A stretch of DNA of 64,000 nt. Source: Todiramphus chloris collaris. Taxonomy: Eukaryota; Chordata; Aves; Coraciiformes; Alcedinidae. This document shows positions 50,531 through 63,559 of the stretch, piece after piece. Positions within the stretch are counted from its first letter, which is position 1. Each line of letters starts with the position of its first letter. The stretch lies in assembly GCA_025345505.1 (NCBI GenBank), contig JANVCC010000022.1, positions 27,880,375 through 27,944,374 on the forward strand. The letters are read 5' to 3'. The translations under genes and the position numbers were made by a program. The notes under the pieces are model-generated. The model had not been told where the DNA came from. It searched no databases and saw only the letters and a list, made by a program, of their open reading frames with translations.

Positions 50531-53500
50531 AATGCTCAGTACATCCAAATGTATTTTGAAGTTTTTTAACTGACCAAATAAACTGAGATAGATGATCACA
50601 TTGATTGTATAATTTCCTCAAAAAAGAGGAATATTATAGCTGTTTCATACATACACACACAGCTAATGGGACACACAAAATCAGTGGGGGTCTCATTGCT
50701 GAATGTCAAGCTCACAGCGACTTCATGTAGGCTATGTATGAAGACAGGGTCAAAGCTAAAAGTCAAGCTAACAGCTTTTGAATTTAGACTCCATATCTTA
50801 ATTACAAGTCCATATATCTTTTCTCATATTCAGCATGATTTTTATTCCATGGACAACTTTCCATTGCTTGATAACTTCATCAAGAAATTCCTCCTTAGTG
50901 TAGTCTTACTTTATTCACTCTTGGATCATTCTTCCTCCTTATTGGGGCTGAGTGCTAAGACTGATATCCCACAAGAGTACATGAAGGTCATGTAATATTC
51001 CCAGGACAATATGGGATAGTAGGAAAAGTAAGAGAGTTTCTATGCTGCTTTTAAATTCTCTTCTCTGGGTAATGCCAGGAGGAATATTTATAGGGCTTAG
51101 TGCTGACACCAGGATGTTTCCAACAGATTCAGCTTTTCTCCAGCATTACTTTTTCTATAATGTGACAAAGTACATTATGCTGAAGGGGACTTAACCAGAA
51201 AATCTACTTATGACAGAAGTAAAGCTTAACTAATAAAAAAGCAAATAACAGAAATGCCTTTGTGTTCAAAAGCTGGAAATTAACTCCGTGAAATAATTCC
51301 AATCACATGCAGAATGCAGACCATCTGTAATGGTATTCTTTTTTTTCTTTTTTTTGTCTTAAGTGTTTATTGGGAATAAAGGCAAGTATGACAGAGTCTT
51401 TTAAAGTCCTTCAAAAGAATTCCCAGGTAATGGAGTTGAATTTGTCTTTATTTACATCTGTTTTTACCTCAGTGTAATTCCATTGGCTTCATATGAATTA
51501 ATGATGATCAGATGCAACGTATTTTTCACGTTTGTTGAGGTGGATATTTTCATAGACATTCTTTTTCTTCTGCATGCAGAAGATCACTGTGATTTATCCG
51601 ACTTTGGGTGCTGAATGAGGATATTTTAACTGCAAACAAATATTGCTTGAGCTTGTTGTTCTGAATATTAACTTTAATGAATGGATTCCATAAATTCTAG
51701 AGGCTGGATGAAATACTTTCTGATACATCTTCATCAAAAAGAATTTAGTCACTGGAAGAATGGTGGTCTTGATTTATGCTACTGTATGCTGCTATCATTC
51801 TTAGATCATCTGTAGTGAACCAGTTCTAGTAGTTGTTACCTAATCCTTGTTATGACTTTGCTACATTTGAATGGAAGGTGCAACTTATTCATATGGGGCG
51901 TGTAAGAGGAGCAACATCACAAAGCCCACAAAAGTTGAGCTAACAAGTCATCTCAGCCTTTGAGTGTTTGTTTTTTAGTCTCTCATCTCTTTCATATTTT
52001 TTACATAAGCAAGCCTCAAGGAGACATGGATTCAACATCACTTTATTTTTTTTTTTTCTTTTATGTATACTTTTGGTTATTTTGTTTAATAACAGACTCA
52101 TGTTATAAAGATTTATGACTGCTTCAACAGGAGCAATTTTCTGGGTTTTTTTATTGTATTAGCTCTACAACATCTGCAGGCACACTTCAGGTTGACAAAA
52201 TGGTATTCAACTGACCATCACATATTTATCTTCAGCTGTAGGTGCAGAGCTTTCTGACTCTTAAGCACATTCAGGAAATTATTCTATGCTATGACAGGGA
52301 GTGTGTTTGAACAAAGATAGTTTGAATGGATTCTCGTAGCTTTATAAATTAACTTTAGTGGCATTAGAGTAAGGGATGCTGTGCAAGTGTGACTCAATTG
52401 CTTTCTAAGTGATAAACATTAATTTAGGTTCTTAAAATTGGCCAGAAAAAGTTCATTTATTTCTTTCTGCAGACATTCAGCCTGACAAAAAGCATCAACT
52501 CTATTGAGTTAAAGATAAAACTAATAAAATATTGACACAAAAAGTTTAACAACTTCAAGAACTCTAATTCTAAAATCATAGAAATGATGCAAAACCCTTC
52601 CCAGACACATAAGTAGCAGAAGTATTTACTGGAGTGCAGGAAAATCCAGTAAATTTTCAAACTTAGGTGAAGTATCAAAAGGTATGAGGCTACAGCTGAG
52701 TAGCTGAATTAGTCAATCAACTTTTACCAAAGTAGTTGGTAGAAGGACTCACTATTTAAAGGAAAACAGGTTGGAGAACATTTCGAAAACTGGTTTGTCA
52801 TCTGGAGACGTCTTGCAGTAGCTGAACACTAACAATACCAAAGATTCCTTTCACTTGTCAGCTTTCTGGACTTAACTATGGTTTGTAAGGCTTCACTTAA
52901 ATGGCCTAATAGTAAGGGTGAATGGAAAGTGATGTCTACGTTTTAAAAGTGGCTCCAGCAAATTAAAAGTGATAGAAACTATGGCAAATAGCAAAATTAT
53001 TAGAAATGTGCATTAACATGATGTGCAGGGAAAGAGTAAAGGTTATTTTTGTGGAGGAAGATTCTTTCTGGAAAAATGCAAAATTTACTGAAGTTTTTTC
53101 AAAGAGAGCAAACAAATAAATGAGTAATACATGTAAGGAGTGTAAAGGGTTTTAATGAAACTAATCTGTTGTGAAATAAAAGGAATGAATCAGGAACAAA
53201 AAGAAATAAAAGATTGTCATACCTTAACAACTGATTAAAAAAGGAAGAGACACAAAAAAAGTACATTTTCACACTGAATAGGTGGTCTCATGGGTTGTCA
53301 TGATGATCCATACTAAAACCTGAGTTTGTAATTTTCTTAGATTATATAGTAGAGGTGAATAAAGAAAGAGGAAATCTGACACAAATTTATTCATGACAAT
53401 CCATTTTAATGAGAAGGTGGCAAGGAAGATTGCAGATATATGCAGATATATAATGACCGGGCAACAAAAAGTACTGGTGGAATTTATACTAGATAAATGC

Positions 53501-54354
53501 AAAAGCTTACACCCACAAAGTGAATTACTGTAGCTCCACATACATTAATGGACCATAATTGTCTTTTTACAATTCAGAAAGGAGGTCCTGAAATTGTTAT
53601 GATTATTTTTCTGAAAATATCAGCTTGTTAAGTTTGGAACTGAAAGTACAGTTACAATATTGTATAATTCCACCTTGTGACTATTATTTGAAAACCGAGG
53701 CTGCAACTATGTAATTGTTTTAGTTTCGATGAAAAGAGCAGTTCTGATCCTCCTGATCATCCCCACTTATTGTACCTTGAGTTATCCCACAGGGCAGTCT
53801 CAGAGCACAGAAAATTTACTTTTCATTGGATGAAGCTAAGCCATTTAGCACCCAGCTGCTAATGGCTGTTGACTATGGGACAAGAACAGGCCAAGTCTGC
53901 AGTAACTCCCACCTCATCCCACGTATGTATAATATGCATTCTGGCTCCTCAGTTACTCTTGACTTCTGCTGCTGTAGGACTGCACCACTGGTGAGCACAG
54001 ACATAGCTTTTGTCATCCTCCCATCTCTGAGAGGATATAACAAGCCCAGCCATTGTATGGAGAAAGATTGTGCAGAGGAGCAAGATGGGAAAGGGGTGGT
54101 AGTTTCTGTCTGAAGGTAGCAAGGACTCCTATGTTGAAAGGACTCCTACTTAGAGAGAAGTGTGGAAGACATAAAGAAGAAAAGAGTGCTCAATAGACAT
54201 GGACAGCTGGGAGACACTTAAAAGGCAGCTAGTCAGACATCTAGAGAAGTTAAGTTAAAACCAGTGACTAATATTGGTAATATTCAGACAAACCTCTCAT
54301 TCTTTGAGAACATAATGAAGAGTAGATTTCAGTCACTCTGGAAAGCAAGGTCCT
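50531..54354. other. Unique non-coding stretch
   Basis: No gene or named repeat is recognised. A 10-bp tandem repeat (GCAGATATAT) occurs near 53432-53452. The open frames here are short and unlike known proteins. Confidence 0.6.
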
Positions 54355-54475
54355 GTCATTATCTCTATTTTCAGAAAGGAAAATTGGAACATGAAAAGGG
54401 AAAGGTGCTTGTTCAAGGTCATGCAGGAGGAAAATGGCTACAACATGAATGCACATCTCCTAAACTTCATCTCTG
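54355..54475 (-). mobile_element. MIR-like SINE remnant
   Basis: The plus strand reads TCATTATCTCTATTTTCAGA, then AAGGAAAATTGGAAC, then GTGCTTGTTCAAGGTCATGC AGG. This follows the reverse complement of the MIR core ('cattttacagatgaggaaactgaggc...aacttgcccaaggtcacacagc'). MIR is a tRNA-derived SINE mobilised by L2 in early amniotes, and old copies persist in birds. It explains why a plus frame (54264-54521) looks open here without being a gene. Confidence 0.65.
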
Positions 54476-54769
54476 TGCTTGCCCTTGCACTAATGGGAGT
54501 CAAAGCTTTACCTGGAAATAGTGGTGGATGAATCAGGCTCTCCATTCCCTTCTAGTAAAGGTGTCTGAGATACATATGATTGAGAGCTTGGTAATTGCAT
54601 GGTTAATACTGAAAGGTTTTAGACACAGTAGAAGACAGAAAAAAAGCCTTCATTATTTCAATTAGAAAATTGGGCCATCTATAATGAAATCAGGCAAGAA
54701 AACTGCTCTAGTAAGAGTCAGTTTGGGTTCAGAGGAGGATGACCTGGAACTCTTTCGGAAGGCTACTTT

Positions 54770-54829
54770 GGAGAAGAGATTAAATATACAACACAGCATG
54801 GAGAAGAGATGAAATAAATAACACAGCAT
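54770..54829. repeat. 30-bp tandem duplication (2 copies)
   Basis: Two adjacent 30-bp units start GGAGAAGAGAT at 54770 and 54800 and end ACACAGCAT, matching at about 27 of 30 positions. It is a local duplication, with no array beyond two copies. Confidence 0.85.
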
Positions 54830-57417
54830 AAGTAAAAGAACTGTGCAGATGGTGAAGGACTGTTACTTATTATCTACTTAAATTGCCTTAGCTTCTCACC
54901 AGTCTCCAATTTGGAAGGGAAAGGTAGGGCTTTTTTAATGGGATGAGCAATGATTTAACAATTATCCTGATAAAATTAAACTAAGGCAGTAGAATTGATG
55001 TGTACTGAGGAGTATGATAGGTGTCTGTCTTCCATGAGCTTTATTCCTAACAGAGGGAAATTTGTTCTGACACTAGAGGGTCCTTTGATCTAGCAGATAA
55101 CAAAGTAACTGAAAGCTGGAGATTAAAAAAAATAAATAAATCAAGTAAGTTCAAATAAAAAGGATGACTTCTTTTTTTCCTCATGACAGTCCAGGTGAGG
55201 TACCAGTAGAACAGAGGTAAGTCTCAGAGGACTATCAAAGGATACAGGTTATCACAAGCCTTTCTGAAAACTGTGGCTTAATTCAGTTGCAAAATGGTGA
55301 GCTTTACATAGGGTTTCTGACAAAGCAGGATAAGTTTCTCCTGTGGCTTGAATTTCTTTTACTGGTGTCATGCATGAGTTCATAACTTTTCTTGTATATG
55401 CCTCCATGAAACAAGTGCAATTTTCCAGGAGTTGTAATGGATTTAGAAGGCAACACTGATGAAAACAAGCACACTGAAGACCAATTTTCTGTGCTATTTC
55501 TTTCCTCCACAATTTTTGTGTAGATCTATGCACTTCAACATTTTTCTTCTCATTTGTGTTACTGAGCTACTCATCTGCTTGCATTACAAGCAGCTCAGAT
55601 GTCTTGTCTGAGCATGTTCTTACTGACAGATATTGAATAACTTGAACTCTTTTGACCTTCTCTGGGTGTTTAGCCAGCCAAAAGTCCTCTTAGGGGCACC
55701 TGATGCTAACATCTAGGCTCTACACTGGAGCTGTATCATGTCTGAGCAGCAGGAGAATGTGTAGAGTAGTCAGATCTGTCTGTCCCATTGAAGCAGCCTG
55801 TCCTCTAGTTGTGTAGGTGTTGATACAATGCTCTGCATAAATATGGTTCTTTATTTTAAAATAATGGTAAAGTGATGACAGTACATCAGGGTACAGCTGC
55901 TTTACTCTAGCACATATCAGTCATCGCTGTACTGTGTAAAGTAGTTTCATTAAAATATGTGGAAATATTCCAGAGAAAGCTTTTCCACAAAATCCCAGCT
56001 TTATCTTGCCCTACCTTTTTTTTCTGTGTTTGGTAGTTTTTAAACTATGTAACAATAACATAAAAAAACATGTTCAACACGAAGTTCTGAAAACTGCAAA
56101 TTAGACCCATATCTCAAAAGAGAGATTGATGTTTAAGTTGTCTTTTCTTTCATTCTGAAACCTTTCCTCGTTAGTTAAAACTTCTAGCTTTTCTCTAACA
56201 CCCTAACACTTAGACTCTCACAAAGATATTTGAAGCTTACAAGACTACATGCGTTAAAAGTATTTAAACTATGTTAAAATATGACAGCACCAGAGGTTGC
56301 TAAGCATCCATCTATATTCCTGCATGAGTGAATTGTTCAAATGAAAGACCAGAAGTTTACAGATTTGTCACAGCATTCCAGGAGGTGACTTTTAAGGAAA
56401 GTGAATTTTTGAAAGAGTCATAATGAAAAACCTGCATTTGGTAATGCTGGCTGATTAAACAAATAAACAGAGCATAATTTATTTTCAGACTATCTAAAGA
56501 GTAGGTTTGCAGACTGTGTTCAGAGGATTGTTTTAAGTGTTGTCTTCTCTCATGTGCTCTTTCCTTCTGAGGGAGGCATCTAATTAAATCTGTTTAACAA
56601 GTAGATATTTTGCTCCTCATCTAGGCACCCTGTAATTTTACTGTTAATGGAATGAACAATGTCCAAATTATTGCCTTTTCTACCCATTCTGTGGTTACTC
56701 CAGCTGTCCCTGTTTTGGCTGTGGGTCACGCTAGCAATCCATCTATTCCTCAGCCTCCTGCACTCTCCTCAGCCCTGTAGCTGAAGTTTGCATGCCCCTT
56801 GTTTGCCCAACATCGGAACTATCTGTTTTCCCTGACTGTAACAGGCAACCAGGGTAAGAGTTTTGTCATGCTCCGTCCCTCATTAGTAAACAGCTATTTA
56901 ACTGCCTCAAGTCTTCACACTAACCACTGTGGTTGTCCTTTAAAGCTTCCTGTAATGTTATTTCAGTTTGTTGGCTTTCAGATGGTCACGCACTAAGGAC
57001 AGCTGGCTGGCAATCTATCACATTGCTGTATGCGCTGCAACACAGTTTGACTGACATAAGCTGACATGATTCCACACTTGGTAGCACAACGTGACAGCTT
57101 AAAATATGGGAGTGGGTCATACCAGCCCTCTTAACACTCCTTACTCATTTCAGACCCAAATTTACCTCTTTTCCTCTATAACATAAAACCACCTCCCACT
57201 TTAAATAAAGGAAAAAAAAAGAAAAAAGAAAAAAAAGAAAACCTTTATGCATTTTCTTTGCTTCAGCAATAGTGGATTCTGAATCTGACTATTTACATGA
57301 AAATTTGGTATTACTAATCCTTTTGAAAAAATTACTTTTTTTTTCAGTATTGGAGCTCTGGGATGCTGAAAGCTTACAGGGATAAGGCAGGTGGGAAATG
57401 CTCTGAAGACAAAACAG
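54830..57417. other. Unique non-coding stretch
   Basis: No gene is seen. Two minus-strand frames overlap at 55252-55533 but carry no recognisable domain. An A-rich GA tract lies at 57209-57242. Confidence 0.55.
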
Positions 57418-57490
57418 ATGACTGAATCCTGGCTTAAGTTTCTGTCTTGCTACAGTCACTGTATGACCCAAGGCTAGTCACTTAGGCTAC
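57418..57490 (+). mobile_element. MIR-like SINE remnant
   Basis: The sequence GACTGAATCCTGGCTTAAGT, followed by CACTGTATGACCCAAGGCTA and GTCACTTAG, matches the MIR core ('gtcctggctctgccac...ctgtgtgaccttgggcaagtcacttaacc') in the forward orientation. It is old and short. Confidence 0.6.
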
Positions 57491-57968
57491 GTTCTTAAAG
57501 GCACTTGGATGCCAAGCCTTCATTTGGATAAATAAATGCTTAATCCTTAATACCTTTAAATAATATTAGCCTTTAAGTAAGTTTAGTTTTTCTCTTTGTC
57601 TGTATTTCCTTTTTGGGAAATTCACTATTTTCTCCCCAGAGTGTAGAAAAAAAATAGGAAGCTTGGAAGTATTACAGGCACAACTGAGGAAGATGGAAGG
57701 AAAGTATAACTTCTATTTTTCCCTATTCCAGTAAACTTCAAACTTACAGTGTACTGGGAACACTCTGGTAAAAAGCCTTTGAAGCTCCCATATTTTTCTG
57801 AGTATATCATTTTAGCATTCTAATACTATTATTTTGTCATTTACTGTGCTGTTAGAGATGCCTTTACTCACAGTGTATCATGATGTAGCTGCAAGCCATC
57901 TGTGTTTTAACTTCATTTCAGGCATGGTCTATTCATTGAAACTTAAATTGTATGACAGAGAAAGTTGC

Positions 57969-57992
57969 TTTTTTTTTTTTTTTTTTTTTTTT
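57969..57992 (-). repeat. Poly-T run (T24)
   Basis: The longest homopolymer in the window, 24 T residues. No adjoining retroposon is recognised. Confidence 0.9.
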
Positions 57993-60900
57993 AAACAAGA
58001 GTCTAGTTCTATTACATATATATAGGAAAACTTCATTCTATTACAGATAGTCTTTCTGTTCCTTCAGTTTTAGACATCATAAACTTCATTTTTTTAATCT
58101 TTTTTTTTTAAAGCATTTTTTAATGCTTTCAAAACTAATAAGGTTATTCAATCCTTCCTATCTCTAATCCTCCACCCACCCTGTTTTCCCTCATTTTTGC
58201 AACCTCCCATATACATAGTTGTACATATTTAAGAAAAGAAAAAGATTTCCCTGTTGAGAGTTGTGACAAATGCTCATCCATTACTTTCATGCATAGCTAA
58301 ATTATTTTCTATAATTGTATCTAATTACTTTTTAACCTCTTTTAAGTTCAAATTAAGACACTTGGCTTGCAATAAGAGAAGTCTCTCAGAGTTATGAAGG
58401 AATGAAACCACCTTGCTTGTGTTTCATATTGAAACTGAAAGGGAAAGTTCAGAAGGGTATACCTGAAAACAAAGGTGAGGCTATAATGCAAGTAGTCTTT
58501 GGTATGCAAAGCCTGCTTACAGTCTAAGTCCTACCACTTTTTAAATTTATGCATAAATATATACCTCAATGGAGCTACTGATAAGAGGAGCATAAATCAT
58601 ACTTGATAATTGAATGCAGCTTCCATGCATCTAAAATTTGGGGTCACATCTGCCTGCCTTGCTACATCTGGCACAGTATAATAATTAGGTTCTCTCATAA
58701 AAATGAGATTTACAAAAAAATGTCTTTGCAGAGATTATTATTACTTCAAGAATTTTCAGATCCATTTTTAATTGATATAAATAAAACCAGCTCTGCTGAA
58801 GCCAGTTGAACCCTCCTGATGCATACCTGCAGGGAATCTGTCCTTCCATTCCCAGGTCAGGTTTGACAAGAGTTTCATGACCCACTGTTTTTTTTTTTTT
58901 GCTTTTAAGTATCCAAAACATTTGTTACAAATTTGTCATAGTAGGAAGTTTTCTTCAGTCTACTTCGATTTCAAATGTTAAAAAAAAAAATAGTTGAAGC
59001 AGAATGAAAATTTAAACCACATTTGTTTACATGGATAATAAAATGTTTCACTAAAAACATCAGAATCATTTAGTTTTGGTCTAAAACATTTCCCTAAAAT
59101 TAATACTATCTGATTCTGTTCAAAGGTACAAGACTTCTTACTATAGGTAATATACAGGGGGAGAGTATATGCTTTCAACTCAGAGACAGGAAACAGAACT
59201 TCTTCACTCTAAGTAAGTCAAATATTAAAAGCAGCAGCATTTAATATATCTTATTACGGCCTTTTGCGCATAGTTGCATTTCATCTTGAAAACATAGTTA
59301 AATGAAGTGTGTCTGTGTTTATCCCTTGACTTTCCACATGCTGTGGGATTTTGTCAGATGACTTGATGATTTGTGTGGAAAGCAGCTACAGGAGATTGAA
59401 TAAGGGAAGGATTTTGTCATCTGTTTTTCAAGAATGGTGTCCAGGATGGAGGATGAGTGCATACTAATGTAGAGGCAGAGGTCAGGAAATGGTTTCTGTT
59501 TGCTTTAGTTGAATCAAACCCAGAAATGCATTTATACAAATCTGTTGTGCCAAATCTAGCCCTATAACGCTAGGATTGATCAGGGAAAAGAAAAAAATCC
59601 TGATGGGAACCAAATTTGCAAAGGATAGAAATGCCTTCTTGACCCTAGGTTTATGTGCTGAAGAATAAAACCTGATAGAAGCTGTCAGTTTTATCTTAAG
59701 CTACAGAGCTATAGGGATTATTTCAGCTGAGGATCTTAATATTGGTCTCTGACTTTGCACAAGAAATGACACTTATGCAAGGAGACAGCGAGAGCTTTAA
59801 GAATTAAAATGAACTGAAACTGCAGACTCTGTAGATTATGGATGCACTTTTTGTCTGGATTCACACAGACACTGATAAATTTTCCATTCTTTATTTAACT
59901 TCTACCAAAAAATAGGCAAAAGGTCAAACACCTGCATCCTTTGAGTTGTCTGCTGCAGTCCCTGGTGGAAAAGGGCAACAGAGAGGGGAAAACTGTGGCT
60001 TCTAAATAAAATTCCCCATTCTCACTAGGAGTGTATTTTACTCTGCACTCCAAATGCCTCTGCTGTCCCTGAGGTGGCTGTGCTTTTCCGAGGCTCTGGA
60101 GCAGATAAAGGAACTGACAGGGCTGTGACAATTTCCATCTTAGAGGTCTTTTGTGTGCAGCCATAGGCCCATCTCCAAGTATCCATAGTAGATACATGTC
60201 CTCTCTCAGTCAGTGTAAGGGAACAAAGTGACAGACTAGGGTGTGTGTGGAGCTGTAATTAGGGTCAGTTGGATGTGGGAAGCAGGGGTTTAATTTACCT
60301 ACGAATTGTGTTACTTAATGTTATTAGTTCACTGTGGTTGTTCAAGTCACCTGGGAGAGATTGCTCCACTTTCCTTCTGCGATGATCATTCAGGGAGAGT
60401 GCACTGTTTCTTGCCAGGTACATTGGGGACTGAGGCTATTTCATTAGGGGAAATGTTCAGCTGTCCTGGTGCAAAATGATTCAGATGTCAGAATGGAGAG
60501 AGAAAGAAGTCAGGGCTTTCGAGCCTGCAAAGGGCATGGGGAGTAGTAGGTGTCCATGCAGTCCCAAACAGAGAGTCAGAGCAATTGTTTTGTTCAGAAT
60601 GATTGTGACAGAGACCTTTTAAACTTGGGTGTTAAATCAGGAGATGTGTACAGATGCAGCTAGAGGTTCTGAAAAGCATCCAAGAAGATGTATGGCAAAG
60701 AGCGGCCATAAGGGATAGTCGGATAGGTCAGATAAGGGGGTGAATCCTTCAGAGCAGTTGCATAATCAGGCTATGAGCTGACCAGGACTTTTTCTCTTTG
60801 ACTGATTCCTGAAAGGGCCTTTGTGGAAGAGTAATGAAGAGACATCTCTTAGAAGAGGGAACTATATATTATGTTTCCTCCCCTTCAAAACTGAGTAAGG

Positions 60901-61081
60901 CCAGGGACTTTTTTTTGCAGGAAAAGCTGCACAGCAAGTGATTGGAAAAACAGCTTTCTATTTGCCTGTCTTTATCAGGGTCTCTGGGAAAGGAAGACCA
61001 CACACTGCCTTGTTGGGAGAGACTAATCTAGGACACAACAAAAAGAGAAGACAACCAAGGTCAAGTTGACTGTGTGGCAAC

Positions 61082-61133
61082 AATAAACCAATGTATTGCC
61101 CTTTCAGATAAAATAAAACCAATATAATGCCCT
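61082..61133. repeat. Degenerate tandem pair (about 31-bp period)
   Basis: AATAAACCAATGTATTGCCCT (21 bases, given as the unit start at 61082) recurs at 61112 in a form with one extra A and two substitutions, both ending GCCCT. Each contains a CCAAT sequence. Confidence 0.65.
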
Positions 61134-63539
61134 CCGCAACTTGCGTGTATGAAAAATAAGGTCTGCAATTGCTGGCAGCACAGTATAGATCAGACTTATT
61201 GATCCATAAAGTTGTTACCTTGGGAAATAGAGGTCAGAGCCTGAAGACTGTCAGTATGCCTTTTTCTTAGCATGGCTCAGGAAGGACCAGCCAGGAGAGG
61301 GAAAAACACAACAAACTGCAGGTGGAGATAGATGGAGCAAAGCACACCTGGGGGGACATTTCTCTGTAGCTCACTTTTGGAGACGTAGGCAATGGTTCGT
61401 AGATACAGAATAGATGTTGAGGGAGGCTGAAAAGTGTCCTAGGTAGGAGATAAACAGAAGAAATTATGGGCTGATTAAAGAGCTCTCAAGTCTTTCACAT
61501 GTTCTTGTGTATTTTCCAATGAAAACTAGGAAACAGGAGAAATTTTGGGGGCAAAATGTCTGAAAGGCCTAAGGAAAAAAACATAAGAAATAAAAAAGGT
61601 GTTGGCAATTGTAGTTCTCTCTAGGCAATTCTAGGTACCTACAATAAAACTCTTTCCTAATCACAGTCACAGCTGCTTCCTTGACTAGATGGAACTTCTT
61701 TAACAATCCAAAGCACCAGTTTTAACAACTTTTTCTGTCTTCTATGCCTGTGAAAGTTCATTCTGATATATTTGTAGCAGCCTTAGAGATTCCTGTCTTT
61801 TCAGAAGTAGTCTTATCAAATGAAATGAGTGATTTTTTTTGTTCAATTTTAAGGAGTCGTTCATAAGATATGCAGCATAAGACATCCTACAGTGGTCTGT
61901 TGTTCAGTCATACCATCATTATATAAAACTTCCTAGAGAAGGGTCTCAGCAGGCCCTATAAAATACCAATGGTTAGCCTATTACCTTCTAATGTTAGCAT
62001 AGCCTACATGTGCAGGTCAAACTGCACTGATCACGGTTTCTTATTTCTATTATCAAAACCTTTAAACCTCAGTTCAGGAGTCTCTGGGCAGCTAGGAGTG
62101 TTGTCTTTGCAATCAGTACACACTCAGCATTAAATATTGGCCTAAATGGCTTAACATTTCGGTTTAATTACAAATTATTGATATTCACACTTTACAGGAT
62201 CTTCTACAATGATTTAAATTGTATCAATTGAAAAATGTATTTTATGATAATAAAATATCAGCTGAACAGTAGATTTACATTTTTGGAGGGGTTGTGATAA
62301 TGCAGAAATAATTTAATAGTAGCTGTGGTGTAATTAGTTTAAAATTATGTAAGCAGTTCATGTGTAATTATATTTTTTTCTTTCAAATGGATTAATTTTC
62401 AATGGAATATTAAAGCACTGAGCTGTCATGCACTGTGAGAAAATAACACGGATAGACACACAATGAAGCAGAGTTCTTAGTAAACATTCATTAGAATATT
62501 TTAAAATGATCCAATATTTAAAAAGATTAGTTACAGGAATACTCAGCAGTCATGAATTGTAAACAAACATATTTATTAAGTTGTTGACACCTTAGATACA
62601 AAAATTGCCATTGACTGCAGTTCCCAGAATACCAGCAGAATTTTGCTCATGCTGTAATATCTAAATAGAGTATTGGAAAGTTGGGAAGATTGTAGAAACA
62701 CTCCAGTGTAATAAAAAGAAAATTTACCATAGAAATACATATTATAGATAAAAAAAAGAAAAGTCATCCTGTTTGTACATTTTAAGCAAGCATGTAAATA
62801 TGTCAGTTATGGATCACAGATAAACCAGAAAAATAACTTTCATCTTTAAATACTCTTTCTCACCTGTCAAAAAACCCTCTAAACTGCACAAAAAGGGACC
62901 CCAGTAGAAAGAAAGAAAAATGTATATAAGGACATTTGTTTTTTTTTTTTTTACTAGGCTAAACTTTGCTCATAGAACCAAGGCAAAATAATAAACTCTT
63001 GGGAATTACATATAAATGAAGAAGCATTTTGAAATGTGTCTTATCTCTAATTAATCATGCAATACCCAGAACAAAGACCAAATTTCTTCAAAGTTCCCAG
63101 CTTTCCCTTTCATGCAAAACAAAATATTTTCTGGGTTCATTAGTTCAAATACTATTTGATTTGTAATTAGAACTTTATACTCCCATCCTCCCATGCCACA
63201 TTACAAATCGGCCATCTTTGGCCTATCTTTATGAAAGTTTCTTGGGATTTGTTGTTTCTGATTTTTACCTTCTGTGTAGTAGAATTATTGCACTAAGCAG
63301 AATTTCATATTTTGGGCTCATAGTCCCCCAAAATATTCCATATTTCATTTAAAGGAACCCTGGAACTGCTGATGCACAGCTGTATTGAAGCAATTTTGGT
63401 ATCCACATGTGTTCAAGGAGAGGTATAGTCAATAAGAGTCCTGCCTGTTTCTAGACCTACAGCTATGAGAAGGAGACTGTGGAAGTTAACACAAATTGTC
63501 CTGTTAGAGTTGAAGAAGCAGTGTTCCTGCCTTCCTCCT

Positions 63540-63559
63540 CTGCTGCCATCTGATGGCCA
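63540..63559 (-). promoter_or_regulatory. CTCF-like binding motif
   Basis: On the minus strand the sequence reads TGGCCATCAGATGGCAGCAG. It matches the CTCF core consensus (CCASYAGRKGGCRS) at 13 of 14 positions and also fits the flanking TGG. CTCF is the zinc-finger protein that sets insulator and loop boundaries; motif orientation matters for loop formation. Motif matches alone do not prove binding. Confidence 0.5.

Larger units (their letters stand above)
57491..63539. other. Unique non-coding stretch with simple repeats
   Basis: No gene is recognised. It holds a T24 run at 57969-57992, a T13 run at 58888-58900, a 9-bp inverted repeat with a long loop at 59330-59382, a degenerate tandem pair at 61082-61133, and a T14 run at 62939-62952. 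The segment 62290-62420 has several TAAT-core sequences of the homeodomain type. All frames are short. Confidence 0.55.

Noticed and set aside
54264-54521. 85-codon plus-strand frame
   Set aside because: It overlaps a MIR-like SINE in reverse orientation, which explains the sequence.
59330-59382. Possible microRNA hairpin
   Set aside because: The outer 9 bp pair perfectly but the remaining arms do not pair well, leaving a loop of about 35 bases, unlike a microRNA precursor.
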